Made by a program: the position numbers and the translations under genes. This document shows positions 43,648 to 52,767 of a stretch of DNA of 64,000 nucleotides, piece after piece. The notes below the pieces were generated by a model. The model was not told where the DNA came from. It saw only the letters and a program-made list of their open reading frames with translations, and searched no databases. This DNA is from SpSt-333 sp040751955 (lineage in GTDB: Bacteria; Bacteroidota; Ignavibacteria; UBA10030; UBA8401): positions 1-64,000 of the forward strand of contig JBFMFY010000002.1 in assembly GCA_040751955.1 (NCBI GenBank), in the 5' to 3' direction. Every line of letters starts with the position of its first letter. Position 1 is the first letter of the stretch.

Positions 43648-44613
43648 ATGAGTAATTACATGATGGACATTTTTTCCCGTCGTACAATGCTCAAGCGTTT
43701 GACCACGGTCGGTATCTGGACATCAATGTTGCCTTTCGGTTCTGTCTCCGGTATTATGAATTCCATGTCAGGTACAACAATGCGGAATAGAAGTATTCCT
43801 TCCTCAGGAGAACGTCTTCCCGTCGTCGGTCTCGGCACGTGGCAGCAATTCGATGTCGGTGAGTCGGACGACGAACGGCAGCCGTTGCGCGAAGTGATTT
43901 CGCAGATAGCGCAGATCTCTCCGCAGATGAAACCGGTGATCGATACTTCGCCAATGTACGGAAGATCGGAAAAAGTAGTGGGAGATTTAACGGCTGAATC
44001 AGGTATCGCCGAGAAATTATTCTACGCGACAAAAGTCTGGACGAGCGGAGAGCAGGAGGGAATAGACCAGATGAATGCATCGATGCGCAAGATGCGCCGT
44101 ACGAGAATGGATCTAATGCAGATTCACAATCTTGTCGATTGGCAGACTCATCTTAAGACGCTAAAGCGATGGAAAGAAGAAGGAAAGATCCGTTACATAG
44201 GCATTACGCATTACACCGTTTCTGCACATGATGAATTGGAGAAAATACTGCGGAAAGAAAAGATCGATTTTGTGCAATTCAATTATTCTCTCCGCGTACG
44301 TAATGCCGAACGATCACTGCTCAATGCGGCGGCGGAGAAAGGCGTTGCCGTCATCATCAACGAACCGTATGAAAAAGGTTCGCTCTTTACCGCTGTACGA
44401 GGGAAGCAACTGCCGGAGTGGGCAGCAGAGTACGACATTAACAGTTGGGGACAATTCTTTTTGAAATTCATTCTTTCACACCCCGCTGTTACCTGCGTTA
44501 TTCCCGGAACCTCAAACCCCAAACATGTTGTAGATAACATAGGAGCGGGATTCGGCGCGCTGCCGGATGAAAAGGGAAGACAACTGATGATCCGCTTGAT
44601 TGAAAAAATGTAA
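43648..44613 (+). CDS. Tat-exported aldo/keto reductase
   Basis: This 321-residue NADP-dependent reductase fold has a twin-arginine leader (SRRTMLKRLTTVGIW, arginines 11-12), so it is probably periplasmic. The catalytic tetrad residues are in VIDTSPMYGRSE (Asp, Tyr), YATKVW (Lys) and MQIHN (His). The start lies six bases after a 108-bp mobile repeat that has displaced the usual ribosome-site position; ATG codons at 43660 and 43663 are alternatives. An ECF42-type promoter for the next gene starts 20 bases after its stop. Confidence 0.88.
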   Translation: MSNYMMDIFSRRTMLKRLTTVGIWTSMLPFGSVSGIMNSMSGTTMRNRSIPSSGERLPVVGLGTWQQFDVGESDDERQPLREVISQIAQISPQMKPVIDTSPMYGRSEKVVGDLTAESGIAEKLFYATKVWTSGEQEGIDQMNASMRKMRRTRMDLMQIHNLVDWQTHLKTLKRWKEEGKIRYIGITHYTVSAHDELEKILRKEKIDFVQFNYSLRVRNAERSLLNAAAEKGVAVIINEPYEKGSLFTAVRGKQLPEWAAEYDINSWGQFFLKFILSHPAVTCVIPGTSNPKHVVDNIGAGFGALPDEKGRQLMIRLIEKM

Positions 44614-44632
44614 CAGCATCCTGTATCCCCAA

Positions 44633-44659
44633 TGTCGAAATATATCCCTGCTTAACGAC
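44633..44659 (+). promoter_or_regulatory. ECF42-type promoter upstream of YCII gene 1
   Basis: TGTCGA at 44633-44638 is followed after exactly 17 bases by CGAC at 44656-44659, within CGACTATA. The start codon is 49 bases from the CGAC. Two further island genes have the same arrangement. The motif agrees with the ECF42 promoter reported for Streptomyces (TGTCGA, CGA/TC), quoted from memory. Confidence 0.75.
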
Positions 44660-44704
44660 TATAAAGCAGAGTCATCATTTTCCAACCATTTTTTGAGGAA
44701 GAAC

Positions 44705-45073
44705 ATGAAATATATCTGTCTTGCCTATGAAGAAGAGAGCATATTGAACAAACTGTCTAACGATGAATGGAATGTGTTAAGAAAAGAAACCCTGGACTAC
44801 GTTGAACAATTGAAGAAAAGCAGCCGTTTAATTGCGGCGGAACCGCTGCAGAGTGTACGGAAAGCGGCTTCCGTACGCGTTCGTAACGGTAAAGTTTCTG
44901 TCACCGACGGTCCCTTTGCAGAAACAAAAGAGACGCTCGGCGGATTTTTTTTGATTGAAGCAAAAGACCTGAATGAAGCAATCGCGGTAGCATCAAAGTG
45001 GCCCTCCGCCCGTTTTGGAACGATTGAAGTACGACCAATTGAACAAGGATTGAGAGAAGAGAGCAGGTATTGA
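44705..45073 (+). CDS. YCII/DGPF-family protein 1
   Basis: This 122-residue protein starts at ATG 44705 with GAGGAAG upstream. It has the YCII-related DGPF motif VTDGPFAETKETLGGFFL and ends in the usual EVRPIE strand. Such proteins are found beside ECF42 sigma factors in many phyla, and their biochemical role is unknown. An ECF42-like promoter precedes it, so it is a predicted member of the local sigma-factor regulon. It belongs to the KYICLAY subgroup with the copy at 57469. Confidence 0.9.
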   Translation: MKYICLAYEEESILNKLSNDEWNVLRKETLDYVEQLKKSSRLIAAEPLQSVRKAASVRVRNGKVSVTDGPFAETKETLGGFFLIEAKDLNEAIAVASKWPSARFGTIEVRPIEQGLREESRY

Positions 45074-45128
45074 AAAAAAACTCTCGCGGAGAGCATCATA
45101 GTTTGTTGAACATACACAGAAAGGGATC

Positions 45129-45896
45129 ATGGTAAAAAAGAAATTTAAAACCATAGATGAATACATCGTTACCTTCCCGAACGATGTCCGGCAGAAGTTG
45201 AAACAGGTCCGTCTGACAATCAGGAAAGCATTACCGAGAGCAGAAGAGACGATCAGTTATCAGATCCCGACATTCAAACTGAACGGGAAGTATATCATCT
45301 ATTTTGCGGCATGGAAAAATCACATCGCGCTCTATCCGATCAATACAGGCGTCGAATCGTTGAAGAAGAAATTGGAGAAGTATAAAGAATCGAAAAGTTC
45401 GATCCACTTTCCGCTTAAGAAGCCGATACCGTTGTCGTTGGTGCGGAAGATCGTGCAGCTGAAAGCAAAGGAACTTGCTCCGGTCGTCAAAAAGAACAAT
45501 GGTATAGATAAAGGGATTCAGAGATATAATAAATCTCAATCTGAAAACGACAAACAGATCTGCAACGTGCTGGCGCAGGAGATCACCCGCAATCTTCCAG
45601 AAGCGGAAAATAAAATCTGGCACGCACATCCTGTGTGGTTTTTAGATGGCAACCCTGTCGTCGGGTACAGCAAACTGAAAGATGGCGTGAGACTTATGTT
45701 TTGGAGCGGAGCCGGTTTTAACGAAGAACGGTTGAAACCAGGAACAGGAAAGTTCAAAGACGCTTCGATTCTCTACACTTCAATCGGGCAGATACACAAG
45801 AATGACCTGAGGCGGTGGTTGAAAAAATCAAGAACGATCCAATGGGATTATAAAAATATCGTGAAACGAAGGGGAGTTTTGAAAAGACTGAAGTGA
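45129..45896 (+). CDS. DUF1801 protein with two fused domains
   Basis: This 255-residue protein has an N-terminal DUF1801/YdhG domain (VRLTIRKALPRAEETISYQI, FAAWKNHIALYPI) and a second DUF1801-like domain (TRNLPEAENKIWHAHPVWFL, GVRLMFWSGAGF) joined by a short lysine-rich linker. DUF1801 proteins have been called iron chaperone-like, but direct evidence is thin. It begins 55 bases after the YCII gene and may share its promoter. Confidence 0.85.
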   Translation: MVKKKFKTIDEYIVTFPNDVRQKLKQVRLTIRKALPRAEETISYQIPTFKLNGKYIIYFAAWKNHIALYPINTGVESLKKKLEKYKESKSSIHFPLKKPIPLSLVRKIVQLKAKELAPVVKKNNGIDKGIQRYNKSQSENDKQICNVLAQEITRNLPEAENKIWHAHPVWFLDGNPVVGYSKLKDGVRLMFWSGAGFNEERLKPGTGKFKDASILYTSIGQIHKNDLRRWLKKSRTIQWDYKNIVKRRGVLKRLK

Positions 45897-45918
45897 ATAT
45901 TTTGAAAGGAGGTGCGCA

Positions 45919-46350
45919 ATGAACAACGAACCATTTGTCATTGAACGGACATTCAACGCTCCCGCAGCAAAGGTGTGGAAAGCGATCACCGACAGGAGCG
46001 AAATGAAACAATGGTACTTCGATCTTGCCGAGTTCAAAGCTGAAGTGGGGTTTGAATTTCAATTCTCCGGAGGACCCTCTCCGGAGAGGCAGTATCTTCA
46101 TCTCTGCAAAGTCACGGATGTAGTCACAGGAAAGAAATTGACGTACAGCTGGCGGTACGACGGTTATCCGGGCATTTCATTCGTGACCTTCGAATTGTTC
46201 GACGAAGAGAACAAGACACGTGTGAAACTGACACATGCCGGACTCGAGACATTCCCGAACGATGAACCGGATTTTGCCGCAAAGAATTTTGTGGAAGGGT
46301 GGACAGATATTATCGGCAGGTCGCTGAAAGAATATTTGGAAAAGAAATAA
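45919..46350 (+). CDS. SRPBCC/AHSA1-domain protein 1
   Basis: This 143-residue START-like ligand-binding fold has the AHSA1 opening FVIERTFNAPAAKVWKAITD, MKQWYF, and closing GWTDIIGRSLKEYLEK helix. AAAGGAGG precedes the ATG. Such proteins bind hydrophobic ligands or assist Hsp90-like chaperones, and the ligand here is unknown. It converges on the sigma-factor gene with six bases between stop codons. Confidence 0.9.
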   Translation: MNNEPFVIERTFNAPAAKVWKAITDRSEMKQWYFDLAEFKAEVGFEFQFSGGPSPERQYLHLCKVTDVVTGKKLTYSWRYDGYPGISFVTFELFDEENKTRVKLTHAGLETFPNDEPDFAAKNFVEGWTDIIGRSLKEYLEKK

Positions 46351-46356
46351 CTCCTC

Positions 46357-47583
46357 TTATTTTCCGGCAATCTTTTTTTGCAGAATGTGCTTATCGTTCT
46401 CGGTTTTTGCCAGCGAAAACGCCTTTTGAAAATATTTTTTTGCTTTTCCATTATCAATATCCGTGTATAACTCGCCCAGTAGTGCGAAGTAAAATTGATT
46501 GTCTGTCAAATTCAGCTTTTCCGCTTCACGGATTGCATCTTCTTTTGAGTTTGCTTTGGAGAGAGCATACGTTCTGTTCAGTGCGGCGAGGGGAGAATAT
46601 TCGATTTGCAACAATTGATTATAGAGCTGCAGGATGTTCTCCCATTTTTCCTTCGTGTCTTCCTTGTGCGTATGCCAGTATGCAATGGCGGCTTCCAGAT
46701 GGTACCGGGAAAGCGTACTCCCGCTTGCAGAACGGTTCAGAAAATATCCGCCGCGGCTTATCAGTTCCGCATTCCATAGATTCGTATCCTGATCTTCATA
46801 CAGAATCAGTTCGCCGTTTTGATTGATGCGCGCATCGAATCGCGAAGCGTGGAAGCACATCAGCGCCAGAAGTGCGTTCACCTGCGGTTTGTCGGTGCTT
46901 TTATTTTCCACAAGCATGGTGCAGAGCCGCATCGCTTCAAGGCAAAGGTCTTTTCGAAGTGTTGTATTGTTGCTGGTAGAATAGTATCCTTCGTTGAATA
47001 GCAGGTAAATTGTTTTCAACACAGTCTCTAACCGCTCATCAATTTCTGCTGGATTTGGTATTTCAATCTTAATTTTTTCTTCACGCAATTTTTCTTTCGC
47101 TCTGAACAATCGCTTGTTAATCGTCTCTTTGTTTGTCAGAAAAGCATCGGCAATTTCTTCAATGCCGAAACCGCACAAGATGCGGAGTGACAACCCGATC
47201 TGCGCTTCGGGCGGAATAGAAGGGTGGCAGATGGCAAACATCATCTGCAACTGACTGTCATTTATATTGTGCGGAGAAAGATCGATTTCTTGTTCTTGCG
47301 TGTTTGATGGTGTGTTCTGTAATTCAGGAGCAATCGTGTTTTGGAAGAGAGAATGACGCTGAAGATAATTTCTTGCTTTGTTCTTTGCAACAGTGTATAG
47401 CCATGCCGTCGGATTCGGCGGGGTTCCTTCGTAACTCCATGACTGAGCGGCGGTCAGAAACGTGTCGCTGGCGATGTCTTCGGCTATTTCGATCTGCTCA
47501 AAACCAAAACGGCGCACCAGAACAGAAACAATTTTTCTGTACTCAGTTCTAAAAAGATGGGGCAGCAGCTCGGTTTTGTTCAT
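46357..47583 (-). CDS. ECF sigma factor with C-terminal DUF6596/TPR domain (ECF42-like), copy 1
   Basis: This 408-residue protein has sigma region 2 (IAEDIASDTFLTAAQSW, PNPTAWLYTVAKNKARNYL) and region 4 (IGLSLRILCGFGIEEIADAF, KETINKRLFRAKEKL). A C-terminal extension of about 230 residues follows, with the DUF6596 motif IYLLFNEGYY and TPR-like helices. This is the ECF42 layout, in which the extension is thought to replace an anti-sigma factor. Nearby DGPF genes fit. No ECF42-like promoter was found before the gene itself. Confidence 0.92.
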   Translation of the reverse strand: MNKTELLPHLFRTEYRKIVSVLVRRFGFEQIEIAEDIASDTFLTAAQSWSYEGTPPNPTAWLYTVAKNKARNYLQRHSLFQNTIAPELQNTPSNTQEQEIDLSPHNINDSQLQMMFAICHPSIPPEAQIGLSLRILCGFGIEEIADAFLTNKETINKRLFRAKEKLREEKIKIEIPNPAEIDERLETVLKTIYLLFNEGYYSTSNNTTLRKDLCLEAMRLCTMLVENKSTDKPQVNALLALMCFHASRFDARINQNGELILYEDQDTNLWNAELISRGGYFLNRSASGSTLSRYHLEAAIAYWHTHKEDTKEKWENILQLYNQLLQIEYSPLAALNRTYALSKANSKEDAIREAEKLNLTDNQFYFALLGELYTDIDNGKAKKYFQKAFSLAKTENDKHILQKKIAGK

Positions 47584-47614
47584 TGAGCACGATACTCATC
47601 AGTTCGTGTGCTTG

Positions 47615-49462
47615 CTATCGTATCTCTAAAATCATCGCCGTTTCAGCAGGAATGGTCAGAACGCCATTGATAGTAAATTCTTTATCCGACACAATATCTT
47701 TCACATGGAATTCAGAGGGTACCATTTCAGAATATCTGTCCATGGTTAACGATACGCTCTCTGAATTCTTATTCAACACCACCATTACCTTTTCTTTCTT
47801 GTTGTAACGGAAATAAACATACACATCATTTTTTTGAGGTGCGTAATGCAAGAATGTTCCCTCCATAATTGCCGAGTTTGCTTTCCTCCAGTTCAGCAAT
47901 TTTGAAAAATATGCTTTCGCTTCTTTTTCGGTGTCAGTCAACCCTTCTCCGGTTCTTGCATTTTTAGAATCACCGTTCCACCCGCCGTAAAAATCGCCTC
48001 TTCGTTGTCCGTCGTTTCCCAACTTGTCATTGGTCATTAAGACTTCCGTTCCATAAAAAAATTGCGGAATGCCGCGCATCGTCATATACAACGCAATTCC
48101 GATTTTCCAGCTGTTGAAATTCTTTTTCAGACGAGTATAAAACCTGTCTAAATCGTGATTATCGGGAAATATCAACTGGTTTTCCGGGTGCGGGAAAAGA
48201 TAATCCTCGGCGATACTTGTGTACGTATCCCGCCAGGTTGAAAACCAATCGTTCTGACTCGTCAGACTGGAAACGATTTTTTCATTCAGTGAAAAATCCA
48301 TCAATGTCGGCAGATAGGATTCATAGCCGTCGGAATTCTTTTTGTCTTTTTGCCAGTACGAGGTTTGGGATTTGACGCTTGTCATCTCTTCACCGACGAT
48401 ATTCAAGCGCGGATACTCATCAAGGATTGTTTTTGTCCACAGCGCCAAAAAATTTTTGTCCGCATACGAATAGGTATCTTCCCGCAATCCCGAAATGCCG
48501 GCATACTCTATCCACCAGAGTGTATTTTGAATTAAATATTTTGCCATGTACGGATTACGCTGATTTAAATCTGCCATGTGATTGTCAAACCACCCGTCGG
48601 TGTATTCCTTCTTATCGATCTGCGAGGCGTATAAATCCATGATGGTCGTTTTCAAAAAGTTAGACCGAGTGCGTGTATCCGGAAAGTTAACCCAATCTTT
48701 TGTTGGCAAGTCCTTAATAAAATAGTACTCGGTGCCGCAATGGTTCAACACAACATCCCATATCACACCGATGTTTCTCTTCTTCGCTTCTCGAACAAAT
48801 TGCCGAAACAATTCATTTGTACCAAACCGAGGATCAATTTTATAAAAATCAGTCGCGGCGTATCCGTGGTATGAATAACTCGGTTCGTTATTTTCAACCA
48901 GGGGAGTGCACCATGTGTACGTAATGCCGAGGGATTGAATGTAGTCTAAATGATTGATGATACCTTGAATATCGCCACCGTGTCTTTTCCACTCATTATT
49001 TCTATCAACGGTGTTTTCTAACAACGTTGGGATGATATCGTTTGTTGTGTCGCCGTTTGCAAACCTGTCCGGAACAATAAGATAGATGGCATCTTTGGGT
49101 GTATAACTTTCTCTTTCGGCGCTGTTGTCATCACGTTTGAGAATGGGAAAAATTTTTGAAGTAATAATTTTTTCCTTTTTGCGAAAAGTCATAGGAATAT
49201 TGCCGGGTTTTGCAGCGGGATGAATCTGAAGCGTAATGAAGAGATAATTTTTGTTTTCGACTGTTTCACTCTTCAGAAGTTGAACATCAGGATAGGCGAT
49301 AGCCGGCTGCAGTTCTGAAATATTTTTTCCATACACCAGAAGAGTAATAGTATTGTATTTCATTCCAACCCACCAGTTCGGCGGCTCTATCCTTTCGATG
49401 TGTTGTGACGATGCAAAATGTTGAACAAGTAGTATGCCGAAGAGGAATATAATTTTTTTCAT
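47615..49462 (-). CDS. Exported GH13 alpha-amylase family enzyme (cyclomaltodextrinase-like)
   Basis: This 615-residue enzyme has a signal peptide ending near FASSQ, an N-terminal cyclomaltodextrinase-N beta domain (IEPPNWWVGM) and a GH13 barrel. Motif I is VIWDVVLNHCG. The nucleophile aspartate is in GLREDTYSYAD, the acid/base glutamate in IVGEEM, and the transition-state aspartate in FPDNHD. It should hydrolyse maltooligosaccharides or pullulan-like glucans in the periplasm or outer membrane, like neopullulanases. It lies upstream of the sigma gene on the same strand, 31 bases away, with no obvious functional link. Confidence 0.93.
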   Translation of the reverse strand: MKKIIFLFGILLVQHFASSQHIERIEPPNWWVGMKYNTITLLVYGKNISELQPAIAYPDVQLLKSETVENKNYLFITLQIHPAAKPGNIPMTFRKKEKIITSKIFPILKRDDNSAERESYTPKDAIYLIVPDRFANGDTTNDIIPTLLENTVDRNNEWKRHGGDIQGIINHLDYIQSLGITYTWCTPLVENNEPSYSYHGYAATDFYKIDPRFGTNELFRQFVREAKKRNIGVIWDVVLNHCGTEYYFIKDLPTKDWVNFPDTRTRSNFLKTTIMDLYASQIDKKEYTDGWFDNHMADLNQRNPYMAKYLIQNTLWWIEYAGISGLREDTYSYADKNFLALWTKTILDEYPRLNIVGEEMTSVKSQTSYWQKDKKNSDGYESYLPTLMDFSLNEKIVSSLTSQNDWFSTWRDTYTSIAEDYLFPHPENQLIFPDNHDLDRFYTRLKKNFNSWKIGIALYMTMRGIPQFFYGTEVLMTNDKLGNDGQRRGDFYGGWNGDSKNARTGEGLTDTEKEAKAYFSKLLNWRKANSAIMEGTFLHYAPQKNDVYVYFRYNKKEKVMVVLNKNSESVSLTMDRYSEMVPSEFHVKDIVSDKEFTINGVLTIPAETAMILEIR

Positions 49463-49517
49463 AGCGTAGAGAATTGTTTAGGTTGTATTGATTAACGGTA
49501 CCGAATTTCTGTTGAAA

Positions 49518-50093
49518 TTATATCGTCAAGCAAGCGCGGAATCCTCTGGCGGCGTAGTACGATTCCGCGCCGTTGTGATACGTAAAAACATGATTGTAGC
49601 GACGGTCGCAAAAGAGCGCACCGCCGAGTTCTCGGATCTCTTCTGGAGTTTGCACCCAGCTTGATGTTTTGGTATCGAATGCACCGAGTTCTTGTAATTG
49701 CCGGTATTGCTCTTCTGTTAAAATCTCAACGCCCATCGCAGCCGCCATATCGGCAGCGCTGTTCTTCGGTTTATGTTCTTTCCGCGAATCAAGCGCTTCA
49801 CGGTCGTAACAAAGATTCCTGCGGTCCTTCGGACTTTCCTCCGAACAATCGAAAAAAATATATTCGCCTGTTTTTTTATCGTACCCGACAATATCGGGTT
49901 CGCCGCCGGTGCGTTCCATTTCGTTGAGCGACCAGAGTTTTTCACTTCTAGATTCTAACTTTGCGCACACTTTATCCCAGGCAATCCCTTTGTGGCGGTT
50001 CATGTTTTCTTCAAAGCGGGATTTCAATATGTTCAGCAATGTTTCTTTTTGTACAGACGATAATTTTTTTGTCGTACTTGTAACGCCGCTCAT
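49518..50093 (-). CDS. DUF4256 family protein
   Basis: This 191-residue protein starts at ATG 50093, which has a GAGGG ribosome-like site; ATG 50108 would add five residues. The family signature GGEPDIVGYDKKTGEYIFFD and the C-terminal GALFCDRRYNHVFTYHNGAE are present. Function is unknown. The conserved aspartate, histidine and cysteine residues could suggest an enzyme. It is the downstream neighbour of a DoxX gene. Confidence 0.88.
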   Translation of the reverse strand: MSGVTSTTKKLSSVQKETLLNILKSRFEENMNRHKGIAWDKVCAKLESRSEKLWSLNEMERTGGEPDIVGYDKKTGEYIFFDCSEESPKDRRNLCYDREALDSRKEHKPKNSAADMAAAMGVEILTEEQYRQLQELGAFDTKTSSWVQTPEEIRELGGALFCDRRYNHVFTYHNGAESYYAARGFRACLTI

Positions 50094-50141
50094 ATTTTTT
50101 GCCCTCATATTTTTTGCGCTGAAGAAAGTGATGAATGATTA

Positions 50142-50528
50142 TTATTGTGCAGAAATAATTTTTCTCTCTGCAGGTCTATAGTACCATGATATTCCTGTTA
50201 ACACAAGTAATAACAATGCGGGTAATAATTCCACCGCGGAATCGCCTGCGGCAATATGTGAATACATCGCACCGGTCATAATAAAGAAAAAGCCGGCGTA
50301 CGTCCACTCCTTTAATAAAGGAAATTTAGGGATGAGCAGTGCGATTACACCCAACATTTTCCAGACGCCGAGTATTGTAAGGACATAAACAGGATAGCCC
50401 AAATGCGCAATCATGTCCGGACCTCCCTGCCCGTTGAATTTGAGCAACTGTCCTAATCCTGTTGATACCATCCCTAATGCAAGCCACAACGTGGCAACCC
50501 AATAGATGATTTTGTTTTTCTTTGTCAT
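50142..50528 (-). CDS. DoxX-family membrane protein
   Basis: This 128-residue protein has four predicted transmembrane helices and the DoxX-like core VSTGLGQLLKF followed by LGVWKMLGVIALLIPKFP. DoxX proteins are small membrane proteins linked in some bacteria to redox homeostasis. It is 16 bases downstream of a YCII gene, which puts it in the DGPF group on the minus strand. Confidence 0.88.
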   Translation of the reverse strand: MTKKNKIIYWVATLWLALGMVSTGLGQLLKFNGQGGPDMIAHLGYPVYVLTILGVWKMLGVIALLIPKFPLLKEWTYAGFFFIMTGAMYSHIAAGDSAVELLPALLLLVLTGISWYYRPAERKIISAQ

Positions 50529-50544
50529 AAAATTTTTTCCTTTT

Positions 50545-50895
50545 TTAAGTATTTCCGCCCGCTTCTACAACGGGACGGACTTCTACACTTCCTGAATCAG
50601 TTACAATAAGCGGACATCCTTTCACCATCTCGGTTGCTTCAGCAAGCGATTCCGCTTTCACAAACATATAGCCGCCGAGGGTTTCTTTTATTTCAACATA
50701 CGGTCCGTTAGTGACAATATCTCCCGGCTTCACCACGCTGCCGTCGATTCCCAATCGTTTGCCGGTGGCGGACAATTTATTTTGTGCGGCAATACCGCCT
50801 ATCCAATCCTGCCATTGCTTCGGAGTCATTTTAGTGTTACGCCATGTGGCGTCTTTAAGATTGTTGAATCTGAAAATCATCATGAATTCTTTCAC
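50545..50895 (-). CDS. YCII/DGPF-family protein 2
   Basis: This 116-residue YCII-like protein has a divergent core motif, VTNGPYVEIKETLGGYMFVK, in place of DGPF, and a C-terminal EVRPV strand. The region before the motif (WQDWIGGIAAQNKL) matches that in the neighbouring copy at 50977, showing both are tandem paralogues. No TGTCGA/CGAC promoter was found before it. Confidence 0.88.
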   Translation of the reverse strand: MKEFMMIFRFNNLKDATWRNTKMTPKQWQDWIGGIAAQNKLSATGKRLGIDGSVVKPGDIVTNGPYVEIKETLGGYMFVKAESLAEATEMVKGCPLIVTDSGSVEVRPVVEAGGNT

Positions 50896-50976
50896 AGTTA
50901 TTTCTCCAAAAAAAATTTGAGTTTAAAGTTTCAGGCTGATAATAGTTTGCTTGAAACATGAACTATGTAACATTTC

Positions 50977-51339
50977 TTAGTGAACTCCGTCATTCTTCGC
51001 AATCTTCCGCACTTCAACGCTGTTTCCTTCCCCCTGCAGGACGGGACATCCTTTTGCAAACTCCACTGCTTCTTCCACCGATGCCGCTTTCACGATGATG
51101 CTGCCGCCGATTGTCTCTTTGATATCGCCGAACGGTCCGTCGGTGACGACGTTTTTGCCGTTCTTTTTTGTTACAACTCTCGCATCCGCAAGGGGAAGAC
51201 CAATCCCTTTCACAAATTTATTCTGCGCAGATATACCGCCGATCCAGTCCATTGTCTGCTTCATCCAGATCTGCATCTGTTCCGGCGACGCCACTTTGGC
51301 TCCGTCTTCGTGACGGAAAATAAGCATGTATTCGTCCAT
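50977..51339 (-). CDS. YCII/DGPF-family protein 3
   Basis: This 120-residue protein opens MDEYMLIFRHEDGAK and carries VTDGPFGDIKETIGGSIIVK, the DGPF core, and EVRKI at the end. It shares MDWIGGISAQNKFVKG with the preceding paralogue on the same strand, 81 bases away. Function of the family is unknown. In ECF42 systems these genes are typical neighbours. Confidence 0.9.
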   Translation of the reverse strand: MDEYMLIFRHEDGAKVASPEQMQIWMKQTMDWIGGISAQNKFVKGIGLPLADARVVTKKNGKNVVTDGPFGDIKETIGGSIIVKAASVEEAVEFAKGCPVLQGEGNSVEVRKIAKNDGVH

Positions 51340-51474
51340 AAGTCCTCCGTTGGTAAAATTATTAATTCTGACATTTACATCCTAATAACAAATGAGGAAA
51401 GGGGAATTGGACAGAGAATAGGAAAAATTTTGATATCACACTGATTGGCGCGAAGTCTCCGGAAAGTGGATTTT

Positions 51475-51858
51475 TCATTCCCCTTCACGGGATTCAGAAT
51501 GACCGGCAGTATCTGTTGAATTGAAAAATGTTGCCACTTTCGTACGGAAGAGGAAATAGGCAACGACTGCCGTCAGTATGGTGTGCATGATCAATTCGGA
51601 CATAGTGTGGAAATAACTCAGCACGGTGTGGTACGCCAACCAAATGACCAACAACCACCTCCCCAAATTAGCGCCGCGAAGCGTGAAGATACCACCGACG
51701 ATGGCAATCAAACGGATGAGCAGAACCCAAACAGCATCATTGACGAACGGATCGCTCAGATTCAATTCCGATGCGTGGTACGCAAACCCAACTGCGCCCG
51801 CAGCAATGAAGAACCAACCCATGATGGTGATGGGGAGAGTTTGTTTGGATATTATCAT
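51475..51858 (-). CDS. Four-helix membrane protein, unknown
   Basis: This 127-residue hydrophobic protein has about four transmembrane helices (TIMGWFFIAAGAVGFAYHAS, VWVLLIRLIAIVGGIFTL, WLLVIWLAYHTVLSYFHT) and a short polar tail. It resembles uncharacterised DoxX-neighbour membrane proteins but no family can be named with confidence. It lies between a Nudix gene and the YCII pair on the minus strand. Confidence 0.7.
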   Translation of the reverse strand: MIISKQTLPITIMGWFFIAAGAVGFAYHASELNLSDPFVNDAVWVLLIRLIAIVGGIFTLRGANLGRWLLVIWLAYHTVLSYFHTMSELIMHTILTAVVAYFLFRTKVATFFNSTDTAGHSESREGE

Positions 51859-51880
51859 AACCCGTTTACTGCTATTCCGT

Positions 51881-52327
51881 TTATACGTAGTTATAGAGTA
51901 TCGTTTTCCAGTGTTCGCCTTTTTGCCGCTCGGTGTACCGCTGAAAGAAATGCCGAGTGAATCCTCCCAGATCGTACAACTGCACCTCGTCCAGCGGCGC
52001 CCAGACGAACGCGTCTGCCTCGCTGTTCAACGATACGTCGGAAGAATCTGTCCGGCAGAGATAGTCGATGAAGATGAAGTGTTTCCGTTCGCTGAACGTA
52101 TCGCTGAAGATGCTCTCCTGCAGTCCGATCAGTTCGATGCCGTAGATATCGAGTCCGGTCTCCTCTTTCACTTCGCGGCGGAGCGCCTCTTCCATCGGCT
52201 CGCCAAGTTCGATGTGCCCGCCGGGAATTATGTACTTATTGTTCCATTTTTTGGAGCGACACAGCAGCACTTTGTTTTGAGGGTTGAAAATAATAGCGCC
52301 AATTGTCGGTTCGGGATAAGTGGTCAT
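51881..52327 (-). CDS. Nudix hydrolase
   Basis: This 148-residue pyrophosphohydrolase has a complete Nudix box, GGHIELGEPMEEALRREV followed by KEETGLDIYG, which binds magnesium and cleaves nucleoside diphosphate-linked substrates. Substrate specificity cannot be read from the sequence. It starts 22 bases upstream of the membrane-protein gene on the same strand. Confidence 0.93.
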   Translation of the reverse strand: MTTYPEPTIGAIIFNPQNKVLLCRSKKWNNKYIIPGGHIELGEPMEEALRREVKEETGLDIYGIELIGLQESIFSDTFSERKHFIFIDYLCRTDSSDVSLNSEADAFVWAPLDEVQLYDLGGFTRHFFQRYTERQKGEHWKTILYNYV

Positions 52328-52551
52328 AGGGTTGAGAAAAGATGAATTGGTTGATACCAGATTATACTAATTTTGCGTTATGATACACAAGTCTAGTGGC
52401 GATAAAGAGCCAGCCGATGATGATGAGGGCATTTTTATTCATAGATTCATATCAGAATCTATTTTGCTTGCAGGATACAATTTTGAACATATCGAATCAA
52501 CGTAAACTCCGGATACTTGCGTAAAAAGTGACTTAGGTACAAGCGATTTGG

Positions 52552-52669
52552 TAGTGTCTTAATTTAAATGTTAACACACTCGTCATGCCGACGAATGTCA
52601 GCATCTTTCCCGAAATGGATGCCGAAAGAAGTTCGGCATGACGTTGTGCTGCTAATTAAGACGGCACTA
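52552..52669. repeat. Imperfect long inverted repeat (MITE-like)
   Basis: The outer arms TAGTG...CTTAATT and the complementary AATTAAG...CACTA, and the inner arms CGTCATGCCGA and TCGGCATGACG, are inverted over about 118 bases. This could fold into a long interrupted hairpin. TCATGCCGA-type repeats are common dispersed elements in related genomes, from memory. Single copy in this window. Confidence 0.55.
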
Positions 52670-52767
52670 GTGATTTTCAATCCTTGCCTTTTCCCTCCGC
52701 TTCGAGTATTATGGTTTATTGAATCGAGAGCAAATCGTCCGTACATGGAAAGAATTACACAATTGGA

